The notes under the pieces: generated by a model
Told to the model about the DNA's origin: nothing
The model's database searches: none
Seen by the model: only the letters and a program-made list of their open reading frames with translations
NCBI GenBank assembly: GCA_029821635.1
Contig: JALGSW010000018.1
Location: 1 to 38,594, forward strand
Reading direction: 5' to 3'
Origin: Candidatus Zipacnadia bacterium
GTDB taxonomy: Bacteria; Armatimonadota; Zipacnadia; Zipacnadales; UBA5352
DNA: 38,594 nucleotides
In this document: positions 24,763 through 32,357 of the stretch, in pieces
Layout: each line of letters starts with the position of its first letter
Position numbering within the stretch: position 1 is the stretch's first letter
Program-made: the position numbers and the translations under genes

Positions 24763-26043
24763 CTAGCGGCGGCGGGCGGCGGCGATCAACTTCACCATCA
24801 GAACCTGGCAGGCCAGTCCGAAGTTGGCGTTGTGCGAGCGCAGGTCCGACCGCACGTCCTCGATGATCTCCGACGCCCACACCAGCCCCTCGGGCGAGTA
24901 GCTGCCTGCGAGCCCTCGGAGCTGATCGGCGCGGTCGGCGTTGAGGACAAGCTGCGACCCCGAGTCGGCCCGCAGCAACGTGAGGTCACGGAACCACGTC
25001 TGCAGCACGTCCAGCAGCTCGTTCATCTGTATCCGGCTGATCCGATCGGGGCTGTTCTTCCCCAGCGTCTCCAGGGCCTCCGCGCGCATCTGCCGCTCGT
25101 CCTCGGAGCCCTGCCCTGCCTGCGCCTCGGCGGCCTCGGCCGTCTCCCACCAACGCCGCGGCATCGCCGCCAGGCGTTCACCCAGCCGCAGGGACTCGAC
25201 CAGAGGCGCCTCGGCGGTCGCGACTACGAGGTCGAGCAGCTCGTTGCGCAGTGACAGCACGTCCGGCGCGCCAACCAGCCACTCCGCGCGCCCGTAGCGG
25301 CCGCCCGCCATCGCGACCGCGGCCTCGCGATGCCCCTCGTCAGTCTGCGGAAAGCGCTCTCCCAGCGTCCCCGCGAGGTCCTGCCTCGACAGCGGATGGA
25401 ACTTGATCGTCTGACAGCGCGAGATGATCGTGTCAAGCAACTGCGACGGGTTGGCCGTCGTCAGCACGAAGGTCGTGTTCGGCGGCGGCTCCTCCAGCGT
25501 CTTCAGCAGCTTGTTCGCGCCGTCGGTGTGCATCCGCTCGGCCGAGCAGATGATGACGATCTTGCGCCGCGCCAGCGCGGGCTTGGCGGAGAGCTGCTGG
25601 ATCAGCCGCTCGACCTGCTCGGTGTAGATCAGCGCGTCGGGCAGCTCAACGTAGACCTCACGCGACACGGTCCGTGCCTTCGGCTGGCCGCGCCCGCCGC
25701 CCTCGTCCGCGGGCGGCTTGACGTCCACGCGCACCGCCGGACGGAGGATCCGCAGGTCCGGGTGGTTGTCCTGCGCGATGCGCACGCAGTTGTGACACTC
25801 GCCGCAGGCGTCCACCTGATCGGCACGGGGCGTCTCAGGCAGCCGTTCGCAGTTGACCGCGCGCGCGAACTCCTGCGCCACCAGCGTCTTGCCCACGTTC
25901 GGCGGGCCGACGAGGAGGTAGGCGTTGGGGACCCGGGCCGACGCGATCGCCTGCCGGAGGACCTCGATCTGCTGCTCATGTCCGACGATATCTGAGAATG
26001 GCATCGATGGGTGTTTCGCAACGCGCGGGAGGGAGTCCTGCAT
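24763..26043 (-). CDS. holB: DNA polymerase III delta' subunit (clamp loader)
   Basis: This 426-aa AAA+ protein belongs to the DnaX/HolB group. It shows IVGHEQQIEVLRQAI, Walker A GPPNVGKT (residues 46-53), a Cys4-type zinc site (Cys65, 80, 83, 86 in ACGECHNC) and a sensor-like LLKTLEEPPPNTTFVL. ISRCQTIKF is also present; its SRC arginine-finger motif is typical of clamp loaders. Residues ~110-140 form a Gly/Arg-rich insertion. The delta' subunit works in the clamp-loader complex with tau/gamma and delta. An alternative start at 26004 (MPFSDIVGH) lacks a ribosome binding site, while the one at 26043 has AAGGT about ten bases upstream. It leads a four-gene operon. Confidence 0.92.
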   Translation of the reverse strand: MQDSLPRVAKHPSMPFSDIVGHEQQIEVLRQAIASARVPNAYLLVGPPNVGKTLVAQEFARAVNCERLPETPRADQVDACGECHNCVRIAQDNHPDLRILRPAVRVDVKPPADEGGGRGQPKARTVSREVYVELPDALIYTEQVERLIQQLSAKPALARRKIVIICSAERMHTDGANKLLKTLEEPPPNTTFVLTTANPSQLLDTIISRCQTIKFHPLSRQDLAGTLGERFPQTDEGHREAAVAMAGGRYGRAEWLVGAPDVLSLRNELLDLVVATAEAPLVESLRLGERLAAMPRRWWETAEAAEAQAGQGSEDERQMRAEALETLGKNSPDRISRIQMNELLDVLQTWFRDLTLLRADSGSQLVLNADRADQLRGLAGSYSPEGLVWASEIIEDVRSDLRSHNANFGLACQVLMVKLIAAARRR

Positions 26044-26191
26044 TGACTCGCTTTACCTTCAGGATATCGCGCGCCGCGCACGACGCAGATGCTCTGCCGG
26101 CTGCTGGAGGTCACGCCGACCCGGGGGGCGAAGTGGGTTTGCCGCTGCTCGGAAGTGCACTGCCGCGCCCTGATGGGGAGGTCCGCAGCCT

Positions 26192-27043
26192 ATGAAGCTC
26201 GGTGTCTACTCGATCGTGCTGCCAGACTACCGCCGTGATGATGCCGCCGCGAAGATCGCCGAGGTCGGCTACACCGGCGTCGAGTGGACCGTGGGATACG
26301 AGGACCACGTGTTCGACTCGGGCGAGCAGTGGCATGTAAGCCTCGAGCACCTCGAGGAGGACGCGCCGCGGGCCCGCGAGGTCGCCGAGCGCCACGGCCT
26401 CGACATCCCCTCGCTCGGGACCAGCTCCGAGACCGGGGACTTCGCGAAGATCGAGCGCCTGATGAAAGCCGCGGTGGCGATGGGCGCGCCGATGCTGCGG
26501 ATCGGCTCGGCCCGCTACGACGGCTCCACGCACTACAGTAAGCTGCACGAGATGGTCATCGAGAACTACCGCACGATCGAGGCGATGGCGGCCGAGCACG
26601 GCGTCAAGGCGCTCATCGAGATCCACGCGAACACGATCTGCCCGTCGGCATCGGCGACGATGCGCATCCTCGAGCACTTCGACCCCACGCACGTGGGCGC
26701 GATCCTCGACCCCGGCAACATGGTCATCGAGGGGATGGAGCGCTGGCGCATGGGCATCGAGATCCTCGGCCCCTACCTCGCGCACGTCCACGCCAAAAAC
26801 ATGGCGTGGGTGCAGGATGAAAGCGGCGCGTGGAAGTGGGAAAACGCCTCGCTGGAGGGCGGGATTGCGGACTTCGGGGAGATTGTTTCGTCTCTGCATG
26901 AGTACGGGTATGATGGCTATGTTTGCTTGGAGGACTTCCGCGGCGGGTACTGTACGGCGCCGGTTGGGATCACAACTGAGGAGAAGCTGGTAGAGGCCTA
27001 CTCATACCTCTCGCGGTTGCTCGCCGGGGCGGCCGACGAGTAG
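26192..27043 (+). CDS. Sugar phosphate isomerase/epimerase family protein
   Basis: This 283-aa xylose-isomerase-like TIM barrel begins MKLGVYSIVLPDYRRDDAA and shows VGYTGVEWTVGYED, ALIEIHANTICPS, VGAILDPGNMV, YLAHVHAKNM and YDGYVCLEDFRGG. The acidic and His residues at the strand ends (Glu in IEIH, Asp in LDPGN, His in VHAKN, Glu in CLED) match the metal site of the family. GGGGAGG lies about ten bases before the ATG. It is divergent from holB across a 148-bp gap that carries only a weak TTGACT-type element on the plus strand. It is the second of three such enzymes in the window, each of different sequence. The substrate is unknown. Confidence 0.9.
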   Translation: MKLGVYSIVLPDYRRDDAAAKIAEVGYTGVEWTVGYEDHVFDSGEQWHVSLEHLEEDAPRAREVAERHGLDIPSLGTSSETGDFAKIERLMKAAVAMGAPMLRIGSARYDGSTHYSKLHEMVIENYRTIEAMAAEHGVKALIEIHANTICPSASATMRILEHFDPTHVGAILDPGNMVIEGMERWRMGIEILGPYLAHVHAKNMAWVQDESGAWKWENASLEGGIADFGEIVSSLHEYGYDGYVCLEDFRGGYCTAPVGITTEEKLVEAYSYLSRLLAGAADE

Positions 27044-27067
27044 GACGGAGGGAGCCCCAACGGTACG

Positions 27068-28588
27068 ATGACCCAGATGCACTCGCGTGACACGGGCGGA
27101 GTCGTACTGAAGGTCATTGCGGCACTGCTGCTCCTGGTCGGCCTGTACGTGGCGCAGACCTACAGCTACCTGCTCTTCCACAGCCTCGTGGAAATCTTCA
27201 GCGTCGCGGTGGCGGTGGCGCTGTTGATGCTCACGTGGAACTCCCGCCACTTCGTCGAGCGCCATTTCCTCCTGTGGATCGGCATCGGCTACGGCTTCGT
27301 GGCAATCCTCGACCTGGTCCATACGCTCGTCTACCGCGGCATGGGCGTGTTCGGGGATCTGGGCGTCGATCCGGCCACGCAGCTCTGGATCGCCGCACGC
27401 TTCATCCAGGCCTTCGTGCTGCTCATCGCGCCGGTCTTCTTCACGCGCAAGCTCAATGCCCGCGCGGCGGTCGCCGGCTTCAGCATACTCATCACGCTCG
27501 TGCTTCTGTCCATCTTCGGCTGGCACAACTTCCCACAAGCGTATAATGACGCCGCGGGCCATCTCACCCCCTTCAAGATCATCTCCGAGTACATCATCTG
27601 CGCGCTGCTGCTGTGCGCCATCGGCTGGATCGCCGCCCGGCGAAATCGGTTCGACAGGGACGTCATGGCACTCCTGATCGGCTCCATCGCATTCACTCTC
27701 CTCGGGGAGTTCTCGTTCACCCTCTACACGGACCCCTACGGCTTCACGAACCTGCTCGGGCACTACTTCAAGCTCGTGGCCTTCTACCTGCTGTACAAGG
27801 CGGTCGTCGAGGCGAACCTGCGACGGCCGTACGAGGTGCTCTTCCGCGACCTCACTCAACGGGAGGACGAACTCGCGCGCTCCCAGCGCAAACTCGAGGC
27901 GTTCAACCATACGCTCGAGGAGCGTGTTTCCGAGCGCACGGCGCAGGTCCGGTCGCTCGCGCGTGAGCTGACGCAGGTCGAGACCCGCGAGCGCGAACGC
28001 CTGGCGAGCATCCTGCACGATGACCTGCAGCAGACTCTCGCCGCCGCCCGCATGAGGGTGAAGATGGGGATGTCGCGGCCGGAAGCGTCGGCAGAGTCGC
28101 TGGCAAAGGCCGATGAGCATCTCGCTGAGGCGATCGAACGCAGTCGCTGCCTGGCGGTCGAGGTCAGCTCCGGCGTGGTCCGCGAGCGGGGTTTCGTCCA
28201 GGCGTTGCGCTGGCTCGGCGAGCATATGGGCGAGCGCCACGGACTGGTCGTCGAGGTGATCGCCTCGGAGGCGACCGACCTCGGCGATCCGGACGTCGAA
28301 GCGCTCATCTTCCGCGTCGTGCGGGAGCTGCTCTTCAACGTCGTGAAGCACGCAGAGGTCGATCGCGCCACCGTCTGCGCCGCACGAGGGAACGGGGGCG
28401 AGCTGTGCGTGACGGTCAGCGACCCGGGGCGCGGCTTCCGCGTTGACGAGGTCAGCGCCGACACCGACGGCTTCGGCCTCGGCAGCGTGCGCGGTCACGT
28501 CGAGATGCTCGGCGGCACCTGCATCATCAGCAGCGAGCCCGGCGCGGGGACGCAGGTCACGATGGTCTTCCCCGTGGACGCGGAGTAG
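27068..28588 (+). CDS. MASE3-type membrane sensor histidine kinase (HisKA_3)
   Basis: This 506-aa kinase starts with a membrane sensor of about eight segments (residues 13-250). FHSLVEIFSVAVAVAL and GYGFVAILDLVHTLVYRG are hallmarks of the MASE3 sensor domain. A coiled coil (~260-305) leads to a HisKA_3 dimerisation domain, with the phospho-acceptor His317 in RERLASILHDDLQQTL. A HATPase_c domain follows, with N-box RELLFNVVKHA, DPGRGF and GFGLGSVRGHVEMLGG. This is the NarX/DegS-type kinase class, which normally pairs with NarL-type regulators. None lies next to it; the receiver at 31316-31738 has no DNA-binding domain. MASE3 ligands are unknown. Confidence 0.92.
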   Translation: MTQMHSRDTGGVVLKVIAALLLLVGLYVAQTYSYLLFHSLVEIFSVAVAVALLMLTWNSRHFVERHFLLWIGIGYGFVAILDLVHTLVYRGMGVFGDLGVDPATQLWIAARFIQAFVLLIAPVFFTRKLNARAAVAGFSILITLVLLSIFGWHNFPQAYNDAAGHLTPFKIISEYIICALLLCAIGWIAARRNRFDRDVMALLIGSIAFTLLGEFSFTLYTDPYGFTNLLGHYFKLVAFYLLYKAVVEANLRRPYEVLFRDLTQREDELARSQRKLEAFNHTLEERVSERTAQVRSLARELTQVETRERERLASILHDDLQQTLAAARMRVKMGMSRPEASAESLAKADEHLAEAIERSRCLAVEVSSGVVRERGFVQALRWLGEHMGERHGLVVEVIASEATDLGDPDVEALIFRVVRELLFNVVKHAEVDRATVCAARGNGGELCVTVSDPGRGFRVDEVSADTDGFGLGSVRGHVEMLGGTCIISSEPGAGTQVTMVFPVDAE

Positions 28589-28605
28589 GTCCAGCGGTCC
28601 CACCC

Positions 28606-29160
28606 CTACAGGCTGAGCGGCTCCCCTCTCTCCACGTCGAAGTGCGTGATCGCGCCGTCCTCCCACGTCACGCAGGTGCGGCGCTGAAGCGGCCCGTCGG
28701 GCGAGAGCGGGTAGGTGACCGTGCCCGGGTTCACGTGCACCAGGCCATCGTAGCGCGTCACCGAGGGCACGTGCAGGTGGCCCGTCAGCAGCAGGTCGAT
28801 GCCCCACTTCCGCGCCAGCGGCACAAGCTCTTCCGGCGGCCGGATGTGCCCGTGCGCTGCGAGGATGCGCAGGTCCTCCACCTGCGCGAAGACGTACGGG
28901 CTCTGCAGCGGCACGTCAAGCACGAGCTGATCCACGTCCGAGTCACCGTTCCCGCGCGCGATGAGCACGGGGGTGGTACTGTCGTTGATGCGCCCGGCGA
29001 GGGCCATTGGGTCGTAGGCCTCGGCGGGCGCGAACTTCGGCCCATGGTAGAGCACGTCGCCGCAGTGCACGATCAGGTCGCTGTCCGTGAGCGCAACCCC
29101 CATCGCCGCATCCCACCCGGCCACGTTCCCGTGCGTGTCCGCGATGATGCCGATCTTCAT
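28606..29160 (-). CDS. YfcE/MJ0936-type metallophosphodiesterase
   Basis: The ATG at 29160 has AGGAGG seven bases upstream; an upstream in-frame extension is not needed. The 184-aa product matches the usual length of YfcE. All metal ligands of the calcineurin-like fold are visible: Asp8 and His10 (IADTHGN), Asp35 (HCGD), Asn71 (RGNGD), His103 (AHGH), and His128 and His130 (TGHLH). Family members hydrolyse phosphodiesters in vitro with manganese; the natural substrate is unsettled. It converges on the histidine kinase gene with a 17-bp gap. Confidence 0.93.
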   Translation of the reverse strand: MKIGIIADTHGNVAGWDAAMGVALTDSDLIVHCGDVLYHGPKFAPAEAYDPMALAGRINDSTTPVLIARGNGDSDVDQLVLDVPLQSPYVFAQVEDLRILAAHGHIRPPEELVPLARKWGIDLLLTGHLHVPSVTRYDGLVHVNPGTVTYPLSPDGPLQRRTCVTWEDGAITHFDVERGEPLSL

Positions 29161-29203
29161 GGCGCAGGCCTCCTGTATGCTTCGGCTGCCCATAGGTCGT
29201 ACG

Positions 29204-29277
29204 GAGGGGCCGCACGAGCGTCAATCGCGCCAGCGATTAACGCGAGGTCGGCCCTGCGGCCGTTCGTGCGGCCCCTC
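29204..29277. repeat. Nested palindromic element (long inverted repeat with two inner hairpins)
   Basis: GAGGGGCCGCACGA (29204-29217) and TCGTGCGGCCCCTC (29264-29277) form a perfect 14-bp stem. Between them are AATCGC/GCGATT (29223-29228 and 29233-29238) and CGGCC/GGCCG (29249-29253 and 29258-29262), each with a 4-nt loop. The 74-bp unit could fold as a three-way junction. It sits in the spacer between two minus-strand genes. It is not tRNA-like, because the loops and arm lengths do not fit. It may be a REP/MITE-type element or an RNA structure. Confidence 0.85.
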
Positions 29278-29343
29278 GTTCGGCGAACCACTCGGGCTAA
29301 TCCGCCGCCGCGAGCCCAACAACGCCGCGTCTCCCGGATGGCC

Positions 29344-30231
29344 TCAGGAACGCCAGCAGGGGTTGCTCCACGCCCGGCGGCCGGCTTCATCGACGATACA
29401 TACGCGCACCGGGTCGGTCCCGGCTCTCAGCGGCAATTCGTATGAGGTGCGCGCCTCGCGGACATCGCTTGTCCGCCAGTTCGTCGAGCCACTGCCCGGC
29501 ATGGGACAGACGGCGAAGCACTCGACGGCGGGCGAGCACTCAACGAGCACGGTCTCTTCACCGAACTGAACGCTCTCGATGGTCGGGCCCTGGCTGGCGT
29601 AGAAGTGCCCGGCGCGTAGCGCTGCGAAGATCGCCTCACGCGTCGGCTCCTGCGCCTTGAGCATGATCCAGCCGCCGTAGAGGTCGTTGTAGTGGCAGTG
29701 GGCGTCGTCCACGCCGAGGCCGAAGAACCGCTTCCCGCGCGCGAGCAGGTCGTCCCACTGCACCTCGGACAGGCCGCGGCCGATGCCGGTGTGGCAGGTG
29801 TGGTTGTAGACCTCGACGCCGATGATGCCCTCGATCGGCAGGATGTCGGCGAAGGTGACGCTCGACCACGACGGGTGCGCGACGAAGCAGGCCTCGCATA
29901 TCTCGCTGAGGCGGCCGATGGCGGCCTGCGGCGTGTCATCCTCGCGCTTCTCGGGCACCTCGGACGCCCCGATGCCGACGCAGTGGACGGTCTGGCCGAG
30001 CTCCGCGCCTGGCGGAGCGATCTCGACGCCATGCAGCAGCGTCATGCCCTGGTTGTTCAGCTCGTCCATGTCCACCACGCGGTCATGGTCGGTGATCGCG
30101 AGGAAGTCGTAGCCCTGGGCGCTGTAGCCGTCCACGGCCTCTTGCGGGGTGAGTTCGCCGTCGGAGACGGTGGTGTGCAGATGCAGATTACCCCTGAGCC
30201 ACTGCCCGGGAGCGTCGAAAGCGTCGAACAT
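29344..30231 (-). CDS. PHP-domain metal-dependent phosphoesterase (CehA/McbA-like)
   Basis: The ATG at 30231 is preferred over the one at 30252, because GGGAG lies seven bases before it; the protein is 295 aa. PHP motifs are clear: LHLHTTVSDGELTP (His17, His19, Asp24), AITDHD (Asp48, His49), HGVEI (Glu70), FVAHPSW and a late GVDDAHCH. These residues bind two or three metal ions in phosphoesterases of this superfamily. No signal peptide is present. It is divergent from the isomerase/epimerase gene at 30381. The substrate is unknown; the CehA/McbA-like label rests on the single-domain size and motif spacing. Confidence 0.9.
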   Translation of the reverse strand: MFDAFDAPGQWLRGNLHLHTTVSDGELTPQEAVDGYSAQGYDFLAITDHDRVVDMDELNNQGMTLLHGVEIAPPGAELGQTVHCVGIGASEVPEKREDDTPQAAIGRLSEICEACFVAHPSWSSVTFADILPIEGIIGVEVYNHTCHTGIGRGLSEVQWDDLLARGKRFFGLGVDDAHCHYNDLYGGWIMLKAQEPTREAIFAALRAGHFYASQGPTIESVQFGEETVLVECSPAVECFAVCPMPGSGSTNWRTSDVREARTSYELPLRAGTDPVRVCIVDEAGRRAWSNPCWRS

Positions 30232-30380
30232 GATCGGTCTCCCTCTCAGCATCGGTGAGCGACGAGTGCGTGACGCAGGTTCGACCGAGGGGGCGGGGAG
30301 TCCTCTACCGGGAAGGTCCCGGCCTGTGCATGGCGAAACGCCTCCCGCTGCGACCTGACAACGTTGACTGGAGGCGCACT

Positions 30381-31229
30381 ATGGCCGACCTGAAGATAGC
30401 TGTTATGCTCAATTCGCTGCGCATGGACCCCTACGACGGCTTCGACAAGATCGCTGAGATGGGAGTCACCGGCGTCCACCTCTCCGTGGGTGGCGGGCCG
30501 TTCTCACCCGAGAACATGTCCAAGCAGGACCGCGTGGACCTGCTCAAGCACCTCGGCTCGCTGGGCCTGGAGATCTCCGCGGTCTCGGCCTGGGGCGGCG
30601 GCGTCCACCTGGAGGACGACGACTGCACCGAAGCGATCGCACAGGCCAGGGACGTGCTGGAGCTCTCCGCCGACCTCGAGTGCGCCATCTGGCAGGGCCA
30701 TGTGGGGATCATGCCCGAGGACGTCAACGATCCCCGCTGGGCCAACCACGTCCGCCATCATGAGGAGATCGCGAAGCACGGCGAGGCCACGGGCGCGTGC
30801 CTGTCGATCGAGACCGGCCCGGAGCCGCCCTACGTGCTCAAGCGGCTGATCGAGACCGTGGGCTCGGACGCGATCCGGCTCAACTGGGACCCGGCGAACC
30901 TGATCCTGTGGCCGGCGAAGTACGCCAAGGACGCCGGTGAGGAGTACGACAAGCAGAAGTGGATGGACCTCTACCAGCCGGTCGAGGGCCTCGACGTCGT
31001 GGGCGAGTATGTGGTGCACGTGCACGCCAAGGACGCGCTCGTGCATGACGACGGCGAGCGGCAGGAGGTCGCGTTCGGCAAGGGCTGGGTGGACTGGGAC
31101 AACTTCATCGGCAAGCTGTGCGACGACCACGGCTACGACGGCTACTTCGCCATCGAACGCGAGGTCGGGGAGAACCCGGTCGCGGACATCCAGACCGCGG
31201 TGGACTTCCTGAAGAACTTCGGCGCGTAG
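30381..31229 (+). CDS. Sugar phosphate isomerase/epimerase family protein
   Basis: The open frame begins upstream, but the ATG at 30381 has TGGAGG seven bases before it and fits the family N-terminus (MADLKIAVMLNSL), giving 282 aa. The TIM-barrel pattern includes GVTGVHLSVGGG, LECAIWQGHVGI, CLSIETGPEPPYV, IRLNWDPANLIL, VVHVHAKDAL and YFAIEREVG. Conserved Glu (SIET), Asp (NWDPAN), His (HVHAKD) and Glu (AIERE) residues are placed for metal binding. It is the third enzyme of this superfamily in 9 kb. A strong hairpin lies 21 bp after the stop. The substrate is unknown. Confidence 0.92.
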   Translation: MADLKIAVMLNSLRMDPYDGFDKIAEMGVTGVHLSVGGGPFSPENMSKQDRVDLLKHLGSLGLEISAVSAWGGGVHLEDDDCTEAIAQARDVLELSADLECAIWQGHVGIMPEDVNDPRWANHVRHHEEIAKHGEATGACLSIETGPEPPYVLKRLIETVGSDAIRLNWDPANLILWPAKYAKDAGEEYDKQKWMDLYQPVEGLDVVGEYVVHVHAKDALVHDDGERQEVAFGKGWVDWDNFIGKLCDDHGYDGYFAIEREVGENPVADIQTAVDFLKNFGA

Positions 31230-31250
31230 GCCGCGTCCCCCGAGAATCGC

Positions 31251-31282
31251 TGCGGCCGGGCTCCTCCTCGAGCCCGGCCGCA
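31251..31282. terminator. Hairpin between convergent genes, probable terminator
   Basis: TGCGGCCGGGCTC (31251-31263) and GAGCCCGGCCGCA (31270-31282) pair perfectly over 13 bp with a 6-nt loop. It lies between the stop of the isomerase gene and the convergent receiver gene. No T-tract follows on either side, so it may act with low efficiency, with Rho, or only as a barrier. The core GCGGCCGGGC is shared with the hairpin at 37728-37765. Confidence 0.65.
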
Positions 31283-31315
31283 CGCCCCGCCTGCTGATTT
31301 CGCGCCCCTGTGCTG

Positions 31316-31738
31316 CTACGATGGAACCAGGCCCAACGCCGTCTCCATCAAATCCGTGGGTCGGAAGGGCTTGCGGAAGAAGCCTGCAGCCGAGGAGGCG
31401 ACGTCGTCGACCTCGTCCGGATCAAGCTCCATTCCGCTGACGATGAGCACACGCGTCTTCGCGCCGCCACCCTCCAGCGACCTGCACATCTCCAGGCCGC
31501 TCATCACGGGCATGTCGAGGTCGCTGACGATCAGATCGACGCCGCCGTGCCGGGAATGCGCCGCAAGCGCCTCCCGGCCGTTGGCGGCCTGGATCACCCG
31601 CCACCCATGCTCCTCGAAGACCGTCCTGAGCAGCAGCAGAGCGCCGGGATCGTCGTCCACGACGAGCACCGTGCGTTCGGCTCGGCCCTGTTGTGCCGGG
31701 CCCGGGCGCGCGGCCCGGTTCGTTCGTCTCTCGACCAT
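31316..31738 (-). CDS. Single-domain response regulator (receiver)
   Basis: This 140-aa protein carries only a receiver domain after a ~20-residue basic leader. The acidic pocket is DDD (residues 28-30), the phospho-acceptor is Asp73 in VSDLDMPVMSG, the switch Ser is at 101 (IVSGME) and the conserved Lys is Lys123 (FFRKPF). There is no DNA-binding or enzymatic output domain, so it probably works by protein contact or as a phosphate shuttle. G-rich sequence precedes the ATG at 31738. It is separated by 201 bp from the upstream minus-strand gene. The MASE3 kinase 2.7 kb away is a possible but unproven partner. Confidence 0.92.
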   Translation of the reverse strand: MVERRTNRAARPGPAQQGRAERTVLVVDDDPGALLLLRTVFEEHGWRVIQAANGREALAAHSRHGGVDLIVSDLDMPVMSGLEMCRSLEGGGAKTRVLIVSGMELDPDEVDDVASSAAGFFRKPFRPTDLMETALGLVPS

Positions 31739-31939
31739 GGCCCACCCCCGGCGCGCCCGATCGCGCGCGTTACCCCTGCCGTGGGTCGATCACTTCATCA
31801 ATGACGTGCCGCGGATACTGTCCTGTTTGACTGGGGGAGTCTACCCGTCAGTAATACTAACACCGATGACAGCAAGAGTGTTACGCGTTCGCAGATGGAG
31901 TCTGCTGAAATCAGACGCTCCGCGCATCGACCCGTCCGT

Positions 31940-32338
31940 TCAGCGCCGGCGTCGCCGGTCGGTGCGTGAAACCCGTGACGAGCGTGGTGGCGGTGGCTGA
32001 CTCTGCGTGCGCCGCGGCGTGGCGGCGCGCTGGGATGGCGGCCTGCGGGTGGCCCGCCTGGCGCGCAGGGCCTCTGTGTGCGCCTTCTGAGCCGCCTCCA
32101 GCCGCCGTGACGCAAGCTCCATCCTCTTCGCCTGCTCCTCCAGCTCCTCGGCGGTCAGCGGCCGCCGGCGCTGCCCGAAGATCAGCACAGCGGCCATCAT
32201 GATGATGATCGCGAGCAGGGCGTCGGTGAGGGTCATCTCCTGATAGATGCCCAGCTCGTCAACGACCAGCCACCGCAGGACGGGGGCCCCGGGGAAGAAC
32301 AGCGCAAAACCGATGATCAGGCCCAGCAGGCGTTTCAT
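31940..32338 (-). CDS. Small bitopic/two-TM membrane protein with basic tail
   Basis: This 132-aa product has hydrophobic segments at about residues 3-26 and 38-54. A charged coiled coil follows (LTAEELEEQAKRMELASRRLEAAQ), then an Arg/Pro-rich tail of ~45 residues. No family was recognised. The tail composition is extreme (Arg, Pro, Ser, Thr) and could bind nucleic acid or the membrane surface. It begins 19 bp after the SGNH-like gene and was probably transcribed with it. The ribosome binding site is weak. The helices and coil are seen in the sequence; the function is unknown. Confidence 0.6.
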   Translation of the reverse strand: MKRLLGLIIGFALFFPGAPVLRWLVVDELGIYQEMTLTDALLAIIIMMAAVLIFGQRRRPLTAEELEEQAKRMELASRRLEAAQKAHTEALRARRATRRPPSQRAATPRRTQSQPPPPRSSRVSRTDRRRRR

Positions 32339-32357
32339 CTGCGATCACATCCCGGCA

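Noticed and set aside
27540-27560. TATAAT-like sequence
   Set aside because: It lies inside the membrane domain of the kinase gene with no suitable -35 and no downstream start it could serve.
27002-28807. 601-codon open frame opposite the histidine kinase
   Set aside because: It is antisense to a kinase with all catalytic boxes intact, and it is His/Arg/Asp-rich without recognisable domains.
29204-29277. tRNA gene in the cloverleaf-like palindrome
   Set aside because: The length is similar to a tRNA. However, the outer stem is 14 bp, there are only two inner arms with 4-nt loops, and there is no T-loop or anticodon loop.
31827-31857. TTGACT-N19-TAATAC promoter on the plus strand
   Set aside because: The spacer is long, and no plus-strand gene follows; both neighbours are on the minus strand.
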